Part shown: piece after piece, positions 24,130 through 36,060 of the stretch
Numbering within the stretch: position 1 is the stretch's first letter
Layout of the letters: the number at the start of each line of letters is the position of its first letter
Assembly (NCBI RefSeq): GCF_019578655.1
Contig: NC_063258.1
Span: forward strand, 7,237,283-7,301,282
Direction of reading: 5' to 3'
Length of the DNA stretch: 64,000 nucleotides
Origin: Ricinus communis
Taxonomy: Eukaryota; Streptophyta; Magnoliopsida; Malpighiales; Euphorbiaceae
Notes under the pieces: generated by a model
What the model was told of the DNA's origin: nothing
The model's database searches: none
The model's input: only the letters and a program-made list of their open reading frames with translations
Program-made: the position numbers and the translations under genes

Positions 24130-25555
24130 TGATGGGCTCTTTATGCAACCTACACCTAAGGTAGTGAACCTACCGATGCAGCCTAGCACTAGTGAGTATC
24201 AAGGTCGTATCCCTGGAGATCGGGTGAACCTAGAGTTACTACTGCTTGCTATGTTATCTAGTCCGGAAATAGGGTGTGAAAGTTCTAACATACCGGTAAT
24301 GGTTATGAGTGCAATTAAGTAAATGAAGGACAACAATGGACAATTAAAAGACAATTGTAAAGAGAGAAATAAATCCAAAAGGGAGCCTAAGTGATGGAAT
24401 TCTAAAGATGAATTTTATGGATTGCCAATCTTGCTTACCCGTGCCTAAATCCCCGAATTGAATCCCCGGTTCCTCTCTCGAGCTTACCGGATTCCTAAAC
24501 TGCACTAACCTAATGGAATCTCTTCCTATCGGATTACTACAAATTAGCATTAAGTATGATTTAAGACTATTAAGAGTTGTTAGTTCTTAATCCAAATGAG
24601 TAAATCAACCTCATCTCTAAGTGTTAACTACCCTTACTATTCAAAATCCAGTTGTAACAAGCATTTCTCAATGTCAAGAAACAACCTAATAAACAATTAA
24701 TCCAACGTCTCAAATTAACTCGCATCAAACTTTTATTCACCGAATAGCAAGAAGATTGCAAGAATGATAATTATAAAAAACTAACAATTAAGCATAATCC
24801 ATCAACAAAGGTGAACCCTAATGGATTCAAAAGATCTAGCCTCATGTTCATAGTCAAAGCAATTAAAGAACAAAATAAGGAAAAACAAATTAAAGGTATG
24901 TACACCCTTCTCTTTCAAGCCGAATGAGAAACCCTAAATTTGCAAATTCAAAATCTCAAACCCTAGTTGCCTCTTGAATGCTCCCAAAGTTTGTCTTGAT
25001 CTTCAATTCGATGTTGGAATAAGTGGAATCCCCCTTCAATTGATGAAAATTGATCTCTCCAGTCTACAATTGAGGTATAGGAAATATTTGATTAAGTGTG
25101 TGTCTTGGAATTGAGTCCAAAAATCATCCTCTTCAATTAGAATTCAAAATCGCCTATATAGTTGATTCGTACGGCCGAGTCCGGTGTCTTTGAGTCTGGA
25201 GTCTAGCCGAGCCACCACAGGCCTTGCCCAAGCCGGTCTTGATCCACCACAGCCGCCGGAGGCCGTGGTGGCTACCAAGTCGTACGAAATGGCACAATTG
25301 GGGATAGCCTCTTGATAATTCAGCACGGCCGGAGTCCAGGCCGTGCTCAACCCTCGGGGTGCTTATTCTCGCCCAATTTGATGGATTTTGCTCCGTAATC
25401 ACATGTATTTCCCTCGATTACTGATGGTGTCCTTCGAAAATGACCTGAAACGAAAAGCGAAACAAAAGACAGGTGATTCTAGCATAAAACGGGATAATCA
25501 TGCATAAAAATGTGAACAATCGGGCATGAAAACATGTGTAGTATGATGCTTATCA
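24130..25555 (-). mobile_element. Athila 5' LTR (1426 bp)
   Basis: Same ends as 12873-14299 and next to the primer site, hence the 5' LTR. It is bounded on the right by AACAC (25556-25560). It differs from the 3' LTR mainly by C/T and G/A changes, single-base indels in C runs, and a shortened CACGGCC-rich part near 25165-25270. Confidence 0.95.
25153..25163 (-). promoter_or_regulatory. Possible TATA box of the Athila 5' LTR
   Basis: The minus strand reads CTATATAGG about 395 bp from the LTR start, with a matching site at about 13900-13909 in the 3' LTR. The CACGGCC cluster lies just upstream. It is the best TATA candidate in the LTR; no transcription data are available. Confidence 0.35.
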
Positions 25556-28211
25556 AACACCGTAAGAGGGGTATATTTATAAATATTAGAAAGCAACACC
25601 GTAATACGGGGATATTTATCAATCGGAAAAAATAAGCCCGTAATTTTGGTTTATTTGTGAGTATGAGAAAACAACCTCTTAAATGGGTCAATTTTATATT
25701 ATGAGAACACAACCCCCTAAAAGCGATATATTTGTCAATATAAGAAAATAACCCCATAAAAAGTGTATATTTATGAATTTGAGAAAACAACGATATAATA
25801 GTGTTAATAATTTAATATAAGAAAATGACCCTGTAAAACGTGTATGAATATGTGAAAATCACCGCGTAAATGTAGTGTAATTGCGAGTATGAGAAAACCG
25901 CCTCGTAGAAGGGATAAATTTATTAATATGAGAAAACAACCCCATAATACGGAGATATTTATCAATTGGAGAAAATAACCCTGTAATTTTGGTATATTTG
26001 TGAGTATGAGAAAACAACCCTTTAAATGGGGTAATTTATACTATGAGAAAAAAATCCCGTAAAAGGGGTATATTTGTCGATATAAGAAAATAACTCCGTC
26101 AAATGTGTATATTTATGAATTTGAGAAAACAAGCCCATAATAGTGCTAATAATTTGATATGAGAAAACGACTCCGTAAAAGTGGTATATTTATCAATATA
26201 AGAAAATAACCCCGTGAAACGTGTATATTTATAAATATGAGAAAATAACCGCGTAAACATAGTGTAATTGTGAGTATGAGAAAACAGCTTCGCAGAAGGG
26301 TTAAATTTTTTAATATGAGAAAACAGCCTCGTAGCAGGGGTAAATTTTACTATATGAGAAAACAACCTCGTAATACGTGGATATTTATCATTCAGAGAAA
26401 ATAACCCGGTAATTTTAGTATATTTGTGTGTATGAGAAAACAACCGCTTAAATTGATTAATTTTATAATATGCGAAAACAACCCCGTAAAAGGTGTATAT
26501 TTGTCAATATAAGAAAATAACTCCGTAAAAGTTATATATTTATCAATATAAGAAAATAACCGGTAAAATATGTATATTTATAAATATGAGAAAATAACCC
26601 CGTAAAAGTAGTGTAATTGCGAGTCTGAGAAAACAGCCTCATAGAAGGGGTAAATTTTTTTATATGAGAAAACAACCCCGTAAGAGGTGTATATTTATAA
26701 ATAATAGATAACAACCCCGTAATACGGGGATATTTATCAATCGAAGAAAATAACATCGTAATTTTGGTATATGTGTGAGTATGAGAAAACAACCCCTTAA
26801 ATGGGTTAATTTTATAATATGAGAAAATAACCCCGTAAAAGGGGTATATTTGTCAATATAAAAAAATAACCCCGTAACACGTGTATATTTATAAATTTGA
26901 GAAAACAACACCATAATAGTGCTAATAATTTAGTATGAGAAGACATGATATATTTCTCAATATAAGAAAATAACTCTGTAAAACGTGTATATTTATGAAT
27001 CTAAGAAAATAACCCCGTAAAAGTAGTATAATTGCGAGTATGATAAAACAGCCTCGTAGAAAGGGTAAATTTTTTATTATGAGAAAACAACCCGGTAAGA
27101 GGGGTATATTTATAAATATTAGAAAACAACCCCGAAAAATAAGGATATTTACCAATCGGAGAAAATAACCCTGTAATTTTGGTTTATCTACGAGTATGAG
27201 AAAAGAACCCCTTAAATGGGTTAATTTTATAATATGAGAAAACAACTCCGTAAAAGGAGTATATTTGTCAATATAAGAAAATAACTCCGTAAAACATGTA
27301 CATTTATGAATTTTAGAAAACAACATCATAATAGTGCTAATAATTTAGTATGAGAAGATGACCCCATAAAAGTGGTATATTTATCAATATAAGAAAATAA
27401 TCATGTAAAAACGTGTATATTTATGAATCTGAGAAAACAACCCCGTAAAAGTTGTGTAATTGCGAGTCTAGGAAAGCAGCCTCGTAGAAGGGGTAAATTT
27501 TTTAATATGTGAAAACTAAATTTTTTAATATGTGAAAACAACCCCGTAAAAGTGGTACATTTATGAATTTGAGGCAATAACCCCGTAATTGTAGTATATT
27601 TGTGAGTATGAGAAAACAACCCTTTAAATAGGTTAATTTTATAATATAAGAAAACAACCATGCAAAATGAGTATATTTGTCAATATAAGAAAATAACTCC
27701 GTAAAACGTGTATATTTAGTAATTTGAGGAAACAATAATGCAATAGTGTTAATAATTTAGTATGAGAAGATGACCCCGTAAAAGTGGTATATTTATCAAT
27801 ATAAGAAAATAACCCCATAAAACGTGTATATTTATGAATCTAAGAAAACAACCCCGTAAAAGTTGTATAAATGTGAGTCTAGGAAAACAGCCTCGTAGAA
27901 GGGGTAAATTTTTTAATATGTGATAACAACCCTGTAATACGGGGATATTTATGAATCTGAGGAAATAACCCCGTAATTGTGGTATATTTGTGAGTATGAG
28001 AAAACAACCCTGTAAAAGGAGTATATTTGTCATTATAAGAAAATAACTTCGTAAAACGTGTATATTTATGAATTTGAGAAAATAACCTCATAATTGTAGT
28101 ATATTTATGAGTATGAGAAAACAACCCCTTAAATGGGTTAACTTTATAATATGATAAAACAACTCCTTAAAAGGGGTATATTTGTCGATGAAAAAGAATA
28201 ACCTTGTAAAC
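25556..28211 (+). repeat. Satellite block 3, 39-bp monomers
   Basis: Begins with the right AACAC copy, which continues the E'-type monomer interrupted at 12872. J markers lie at 25799, 26141, 26918, 27332 and 27744. At about 27518-27535 the segment AAATTTTTTAATATGTGAAA is doubled, which adds about 24 bp to that higher-order unit. No gene. Confidence 0.95.
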
Positions 28212-29653
28212 TGATGTGCATAAAATACACACATCTAAATGGGGTTCTTAAGGCTGATTTTATGTACATTTGGATGTGAATTGGTCCCAACACTCACCCT
28301 ATGCGTCTGTTTGTGTGCATTAGGTCGAAAAGAAGTTAAAGAGTGATAAAGGGAAGAACTGGAGCAGAATTGGACATCAAAGTTGCCGAAACAAGTCAAG
28401 TTCGCGCATGAGGAAGCTGAACACGGCCGTGTTTTAACACTGGCTGTGTTCCCAACACATTCTGAATAGCCAGTCGTGTTTCCAACACGGGCACCAAAAC
28501 GGGACGTGTTGGGTGCATTTGACAAAAGGAAAAAGAAGCGTTAAGGAGCACGACCATAGAGAGTAACACGGCCATCAGCGCGGGGCCGCGTTCCCAACAC
28601 GCCCACCAATACCAGGCCGTGTTCCCAACACGGGCATCAACACAGCCATGTTCGCGGCAGCTGGACGAATTAATTAAAAGAAAGAAAAGAGGGAAAGAAA
28701 AGAAGGGGGGTGAGGATGTCCTAAACTCTATTATTTCTCTCTCTAAGGGTTTTCTGAGCTGGAACTAAAGAAAAAGGAGACTTGGACCAAGATTTCAATT
28801 GGATTCTCTTTAAAGATTGAAGATTGGGCGAGGTTCGTTGATTGGTTTCAATTCGAGCAAGAGGAACAAGAATCGATTCAAGATTGGTTTTATTCGGGTT
28901 TCTCTACCTTTACTTATTGTTGTAATTGAATTCTTGTGGGTTTTGATAATGAACATGATTAGCTAAACTTGTTAACCCATTGGGGTTCTTTATCTAGGGA
29001 TTTTTGTACTTAACTTTTGAATTGAATGTATTGATTTTCAATATTGGTTTGCAATGGAAGTGCTTATTGATTTTGTTCTTCATATCTTGTTGAATGATTA
29101 TTGGAATTTCAATGTTCTTGAGAAAGAGTTTAGGTTTGGATTGTCCTTTACAACCTAGAATTGAATTCGCCTAGAAATAGGGTGTTCGTTCTACCGGATT
29201 GAGAATTAACAACTCTCAATAGTGTTAAATGGTATATAATGCTAATTTGGATAATTAGAGTTAGGAAGAGATTTCAACCTAATTAATCTAAGTTAAGATG
29301 TTAGTTTCCTTGAGAAAGGCATAAATTGCGTAGAGATTTTCCCATGGAAATTGAATTCAATCAATCAATTCCATCTTTAGTTTCCATTCCCTAGAGACAA
29401 GAATTCCCAAGGGGTTATTCCTTAACTTGAATTAATCCTTCCCTAGTAGCCGTAGTTAGACAACAATTAGAGTAGCTATTAGTTAATTTAGGAATTATTC
29501 ATCATTCCTTTTAGGCTAATATAACAGAGAACAAAGGAGTAACTCTAGGTTTTCACTTTCCCGAGGAATACGACCTTGATACTCGCCATTAGTGCTAGAC
29601 TGCATCGATAGGTACACTGCCTTAGATTGTAGCTGCATAGATAGCAACCATCA
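28212..29653 (+). mobile_element. Solo LTR, Athila-like, plus orientation (1442 bp)
   Basis: Starts TGATGTGCATAAAATACAC, ends GCAACCATCA, and is flanked by TAAAC at 28207-28211 and 29654-29658. Its right end (ACGACCTTGATACTCGCC, then TGCATCGATAGGTACACTGC) is the reverse-strand relative of the left end of the LTRs at 12873 and 24130. It is therefore an LTR of a related Athila family in the opposite orientation. No internal region remains. A block rich in AACACGGCCGTGTT-like motifs lies at about 28420-28650. Confidence 0.88.
28420..28650. repeat. AACACGG / CCGTGTT inverted motif cluster in solo LTR
   Basis: Repeated CCAACACGGGC and GGCCGTGTTCCCAACAC-type units, many of them palindromic around GGCC. 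This corresponds in position and motif to the CACGGCC cluster of the full-length element. Confidence 0.78.
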
Positions 29654-32431
29654 TAAACTATGTATATTTCTGAATTTTAGAAAACAACGCCATAATAGTG
29701 CTAATAATTTAATATGAGAAAACTACCCCGTAAAACGTGTATATTTATGAATATGAGAAAATAACCGCGTAAAAGTAGTATAATTGCGAGTTTCAGAAAA
29801 TAGCCTCATAGAAAGGGAAAATTTTTCAATATGAGAAAACAACCCCATAAAAGGGGTATATTTATAAATATTAGAAAATAACCCCGTAATACAGGGGTAT
29901 TTATGAATCAGAGAAAATAACCACGTAATTTTGGTATATTTGTGACTATGAGAAAACAACCCCTTAAATGGGTTAATTTCATAATATGAGAAAATAATCC
30001 CGTAAAAGGGGTATCTTTATCGATATAATAAAAGAATCCCATTAAAAACGTATATATTTATGAATTTGAGAAAACAACCCCATAATAGTGCTAATAATTT
30101 AATATGAGAAAATGACTCCGTAAAAGTGGTATATTTCTCAATATAAGAAAATAACCTCGTAAAACGTGAATATTTATGAATATGAGAAAATAACCGCGTA
30201 AAAGTAATGTAACTGCAAGTTTGAGAAAACAGCCTCGTAGAAGGGGTAAATTTTCTAATATGAGAAAACAACCCCATAATACGGAAATATTTATCAATCG
30301 GAGAAAATAACCCCGTAATTTTGGTATATTTGTCAGTATAAGAAAACAACCCCGTAAAGGGGAATATTTTTCAATATAAGAAAATAACCCGTAAAAGTGG
30401 TATATTTATCAACATAAGCAAATAACCCCGTAAAACGTGTATATTTATAAATATGAGAAAACAAACCCATAAAAGTAGTGTAATTCCGAGTATAAGAAAA
30501 CAGCCTCGTAGAGGGGGTAAATTCTTTAATATGAGAAAACAACACCGTAAGAGGGGTATATTTATAAATATTAGAAAACAACCCTGTAATACGGGGATAT
30601 TTGTTAATCGGAGAAAATAACCCATTAATTTTGGTATATTTGTGAGTATGAGAAAACAACCGCTTAAATGAGTTAATATTATAATATGAGTAAACAACCC
30701 CTTAAGAGGGGTATATTTGTCAATATAAGAAAATAACCCCGTAAAACATGTGTATTTATGAAGTTGAGAAAACAACCTCGTAAAAGTAGTGTAATTGCAA
30801 GTCTGAGAAAACAACCTTGTAGAAGGGATAAATTTTTTGATATGAAAAAATAATCCCGTAATTTTGGTATGAGAAGAGGACCCCGTAAAAGTGGTATATG
30901 TATCAATATAAGAAAATAACCCTATAAAACATGTATATTTATGAATTTGAGAAAATAACCCCATAAAGTAGCGTAATTGCGAGTCTGAGAAAACAACCTC
31001 GTAGAAGGAGTAAATTTTTTAATATGTGAAAATAACCCCATAATACGGGCATATTTATGACTCTGAGGAAATAACCCCGTAACTGTGGTATATTTGTGAG
31101 TATGAGAAAACAACTGCTTAAATGTGTTAATTCTATAATATGAGAAAACAACCCCGTAAAAGGTGTATATTTGTCCATATATGAAAATAACCCCGTAAAA
31201 CGTGTATACTTATGAACTTGAGAAGGCAACCCCATAATAGTGCTAATAATTTAATATGAGAAACAATCCCGAAAAAGTGATACATTTCTCAATATAAGAA
31301 ATTAACCCTGTAAAACGTGTATATTTATGAATTTGAGAAAACAACCTCGTAAAAGTAGTGTAATTGCGAGTCTGAGAAAACAACCTCATAGAATGGGTAA
31401 ATTTTATAATATGAGAAAACAACCCCGTAATACGGAGATATTTATCAATCGGAGAAAATAAGCCCGTAATTTTGGTATATTTGTTAGTACGAGAAAACAA
31501 CCCCTTAAATAGGTTAATTTATAAGATGAGAAAATAACCCCGTAAAAGGGGTATATTTATCAATATAAGAAAATAACCCCATAAAATGTGTATATTTATC
31601 AATATAAGAAAATAACCTGGTAAAACATGTGTATTTATGAATCTGAGAAAACAACCCCATAAAAGTAGTGTAATTGCTAGTTTGAGAAAACAACTTCGTA
31701 GAAGGGGTAAATTTCTTTATATGAGAAAACAACCCCGTAATATGGGAATATTTATTAATCGGAGAAAACAACCATGTAATCTTGGTATATTTGTGAGTAT
31801 GAGAAAACAACCTCTTAAATAGGTTAATTTTATAAGATGAGAAAATAACCCCGTAAAATTAGTATATTTGTCAATATAAGAAAATAACCCCGTAAAATAT
31901 GTATATTTATGAATCTGAAAAAACAACCATGTAAAAGTGGTATATTTCTCAATATCAGAAAATAACGCCGTAAAATATGTATATTTATGAAAATGAGAAA
32001 ACAACCTCGTAAAAGTAGTGTAATTGTGAGTCTAAGAAAACAGCCTCGTAGATAGAGTAAACTTTTTAATTTGAGAAGACAACCCGTAATACGGGAATAT
32101 TAATCAATCGGAGAAAATAACCCCGTAATTTTGTTATATTTGTGAGTTTGAGGAAACAACCCCTTAAATGGTTTAATTTTATAATATGAGAAAACAACCC
32201 CGTAAAAGGTGTATATTTGTCAATATAAAAAAATAACCCCGTAAAATGTTTATATTTATAAATTTGAGAAAAAACCCGAGAATAGTGCTAATAATTCAAT
32301 ATAAGAAAACGACCCCGTAAAAGTGGTATATTTCTCAATATAAGAAAATAATCCCGTAAAACGTGTATATTTATAAATCTGAGAAAACAACCCCGTAAAA
32401 GTTGTGTAATTGCGAAATCTTAGAAAATATC
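29654..32431 (+). repeat. Satellite block 4, 39-bp monomers
   Basis: Picks up in the same I-type monomer that was split by the solo LTR. J markers lie at 29696, 30086 (390 bp apart), 31238 and 32283. It includes one local rearrangement near 30840-30890, where part of an E/F pair joins an A-like unit. No gene. Confidence 0.95.
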
Positions 32432-35400
32432 TGTCACGACACCACCCGAGGGCCCGTGACCGGCACTAGGCAATGGGTAGGCGTAAGGCCACCGAAACCC
32501 GTAGTAAGCCTAACACTCACTGACTTAAACAAATCTCATCTCAAATTTATATTATTAAAGCCACAAATTATCTTAATAGTTACATTTTACATAATTACTT
32601 GATGCCTTGGGAAAATTAGGCGAGACTGAAACTCATAAAATTTACAACTGATACCTCTACTATTGCAACTGCGGAGAATCTAAGATTTTTACAATTTGAC
32701 ATACCAAATCAAACACCACCTGATGATAAAGAAGTCGGGTTACTGAGTAAGAGTCGCGGGAAGACTAAGAGTCGCGGGAAGACTAAATACTTAATCCGAA
32801 AATAAGAAATGGAGACCGTCCGAGAGTGAGTTAAAATCAAATAATCTAGAGACTATTGCAGTCTTCATAGAAAATATTAATCGTTCGAATCAGTATATCA
32901 AACCATGCACATAAATACAACTCATATTATAATCATACCAAATAAATAAATAAATAAAATATTTTTTTATTTTTACGGGACGAGTGGCTCAGTAGAACCC
33001 TAACCCCAAATTCTAGTAGCCTTTTGGCTCTCTTGATCCAATAAGACTGGCGCCCAGAGAGCAATGCTCGACCAGGGACCTTACCTCCAGTCTGGTCACT
33101 TAAGTATCCAAATAAGCCGGCGCCCAAAGAGCAATGCTCGACTAGGGACCTTTACTCCGGCATCTCATTCCAATAGGACTGGCGCCCAGAGAGCAATGCT
33201 TGACCAGGGTCCTTAACTCCAGTCCGGTCACTTAATATTCAAATAAGCCAGCGCCCAGAGAGCGAAGCTCGACCAGGGTCCTTTACTCCGACATCTCACT
33301 CAAATCAGCCCAGAAAGCCATGCTCGACCAGGGCAAAACTCATAATAATCTTATTACAGCATTTTACTCAAATCAGCCTAGAGAGCCATGCTCGACAAGG
33401 GCGAACCCATAAAAATCTTATTACCCGTCCATGATCATTACCGATGCACACGCGGTCCTGATGTAACCCATCAAGCGGCATGTTCTACAAGCCACATTTT
33501 CCAAATCACAATCGCCACATTTAATAAATATTATTCTCTAAAGAAGTCATTCAACCATATCAAAATAACGATTAACAATTTAGAGTAAGACATCATGCAA
33601 CTCATGTGGAAAACTGATAATATTTGGTATTATCATAACATTACTATAATAATACTTATATTATCTTCAATAATTAATAATCCAGTGAAATTATTTACGT
33701 TGCGATACTAATAACCATATTAAGCATAAACTTTCAAAATAGCATATTAAATTCAGACTTAGCAATAGTGTAACGATTAAGTGACTTTAACTCACAGGTT
33801 TTGGGCGACATTCTAGCTCTGCTCCGATGCCCTTGGAGCGAGCCAATGCATGATCATCTAATCACGGAAAAATAATTTATCAATTATGCTGAAACAATCG
33901 ATCATTAATCCTAGGTCTAGACTCCTAGAACTGACTGTCTAAGAATCTCGACTCCGGAGAATTCTACCAAAAATCCGGCAGAACCTCCCCTACAACACGG
34001 ACATTTACCCCCCGTAAAAATGGGTCCAGGACCTGCCAGAAAAACACTTCAAATAACCAACAATTTAAACAATGGGAATCAGGTCCCCAACTTCACTATT
34101 TTTCCCGACTCCGCCACACAATACAAAACACGAGGCAGGCAAACTAACAGACAATTATTTTTGACTCACAAATATCATCAAATACTAGATATAATCCAAT
34201 AGACACACAATTAAACCAAGAATTTCAAAATTAACGGGCTAGAGAAAATTACCGAGATGCTCGGTCGCTCGGTCGACTCGGCTCCAGCCGCCGGAGTCCG
34301 ATCGACGATCCAAACTCACCAACGGACTCGAAACGACGTGCTGACGATGATCCCCACTTTTGATTTTCCGATCTGACACCCGATCATCCGGAGAGATTTA
34401 CAGACGATCTCGGCCGTCGATTTGCAAACGAAGCTCGATCGCCACGAAACCGGTGCCAATGCGAAGCTTGAGCTGAGGAGAGTCGGGATACGTCCTCCGA
34501 TAGTCCATCCTCCACCGGAGCTCACCGGAAAAGCTGAAAAATGCCGGCTGCCACTCTAAATTTCACTTTGCCAGATCTTGCAACTCTGGCCACCCCAGGC
34601 GTCACCACTGCTGCCAGAAGAGAGCCCTTGCCGAGAGGAGCCGATCGCCACTCGACTCGGCCGCTAACACCGCTAGAAACGGCCGGAAGTTCTCCACGCA
34701 TGCTCGCGCACTTCTAAAGCCACCACCGGCCGGCCTTGCCTTCCTCTTCTTCTTCTTCCATCACCCTCTCTCTCTCTCTCCCGATCTAGTTTCTCTCTCC
34801 CCGATCCCATTCCTTTCAATATTGACATTAGGCCCCTGAACTTTTCCTTATTATAATTTGGTCCCTTAACTTTCCTAATTACTTACAATTTCATCCAGCA
34901 GAATTCCAATTTAACCCCTAAACTTTCCTTTATCCTTTCAATTAAGCCTCTAAATAAATAAATTAGGCCAAATCCGAATTATTGAAAATATATAATTACA
35001 AAAATACCCCTAACCGACATATTTATTTACAAAAATACCAAACTCACAAATTTCCATTAAAACCCCATAAAAATAAAATTATACTCTCAATCCTTATTCC
35101 ATAATAAATTTCCAATTTAGTCCTAACACAAAATTAATTTAAATAGTAAATTTCCAACTTAAAATTTAATACCATTAATCAATTAAAATACCAAGTTTTC
35201 CAAAATTCTTTTATAAAAAACATTCCTCACAATTTCTACCATAATTTTCCAATATATAATTTTACTTATATAAATATCCATTTGGGGAAAATTTGAATAA
35301 CTAAAATATAATCATTTCTCAAATAATTTACTTGAATAATTTCTTAAAATTTCAAACTAATTGGGTATAGAAAAATAATTCATTTAATTGACTAATATTA

Positions 35401-35503
35401 AAATTTCCATTAAATCATTTCAAATTAAACCAAATAAAAATAAAGCTAAAATTAAATTAAATAGAAACTCATTATTAAATATATAAAAATTCCGGGTATT
35501 ACA
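32432..35503 (-). mobile_element. Solo LTR of the TGTCACGACC chromovirus family (3072 bp)
   Basis: Starts TGTCACGAC and ends GGGTATTACA, with all the landmarks of 6007-8675. It is the longest copy because it carries six GAGAGCAATGCTCGACCA modules (33049-33403). Flanks are ATATC (left) and ATATT (right), a 4-of-5 match, but the satellite phase does not continue across it: the left flank ends at the start of a D-type monomer and the right resumes in the middle of an F type. CT microsatellite at about 34767-34782. No internal coding region. Confidence 0.87.
33049..33403 (+). repeat. LTR sub-repeat, six modules of about 60-70 bp
   Basis: Modules start at about 33049, 33119, 33181, 33250, 33308 and 33376. 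Each has GAGAGCAATGCTCGACCAGG or a close variant, followed by a short spacer with TCCAGTCTGGTCAC or TACTCCGGCA. The core contains the dyad GAGC...GCTC. Confidence 0.85.
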
Positions 35504-36060
35504 ATATTTGTGAGTATGAGAAAACAACCCCTTAAATAGGTTAATTTTATAAAATGAGAAAATAACCCCGTAAAAGGGGTATATTTGTCAATATAAGAAA
35601 ATAATCCCGTAAAATGTGTATATTTACGAATTTTAGAAAACAACACCATAATAGTGCTAATAATTTAGTATGAGAAGATGACCCCGTAAAAGTGGTATAT
35701 TTATCAATATAAGAAATAACCCCATAAAAACGTGTATATATATAAATTTGGGAAAACAACCCCGTAAAAGTAGAGTAATTTTGAGTTTAAAATAGCCTCG
35801 TAGAACTTATAAATTTTTTAATATGAGAAAACTACCTCGAAGAAGGGGTGAATTTTTTAATATGTGAAAACAAACCCGTAATACGAGCATATTTATGAAT
35901 TAGAGGAAATTACCCCGTAATTGTGGTATATTTGTGAGTATAAGAAAATAACCCCTTAAATGCGTTAATTTTATAATATGAGAAAACAACCCCGTAAAAA
36001 GGATATATTTATTAATATAACAAAATAACCCCATAAAACGTGTATATTTATGATTTGAGA

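Larger units (their letters stand above)
12873..25555 (-). mobile_element. Full-length Athila-type Ty3/gypsy retrotransposon (12.7 kb)
   Basis: On the minus strand: 5' LTR (25555-24130), tRNA-Asp primer site, gag, protease, RT, RNase H, integrase, long spacer, Athila-type 3' ORF, second spacer, polypurine tract and 3' LTR (14299-12873). Both LTRs are about 1.43 kb, begin TG and end CA, and are flanked by AACAC. The primer tRNA, gag motifs and extra 3' ORF together define the Athila lineage, which is common in plant pericentromeres. In the first 400 bp the LTRs differ at about 13 positions, mostly transitions, so the insertion is younger than the satellite. Stops and frameshifts occur in every coding domain, so the copy is not autonomous. 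Confidence 0.93.

Noticed and set aside
30371..30964. Long minus-strand frames in the satellite as a family of repeat proteins
   Set aside because: They exist because 39 is a multiple of 3 and the minus strand lacks stops. Several frames overlap, 38-bp monomers break the frame regularly, and many do not start with ATG. I see no promoter or conserved start.
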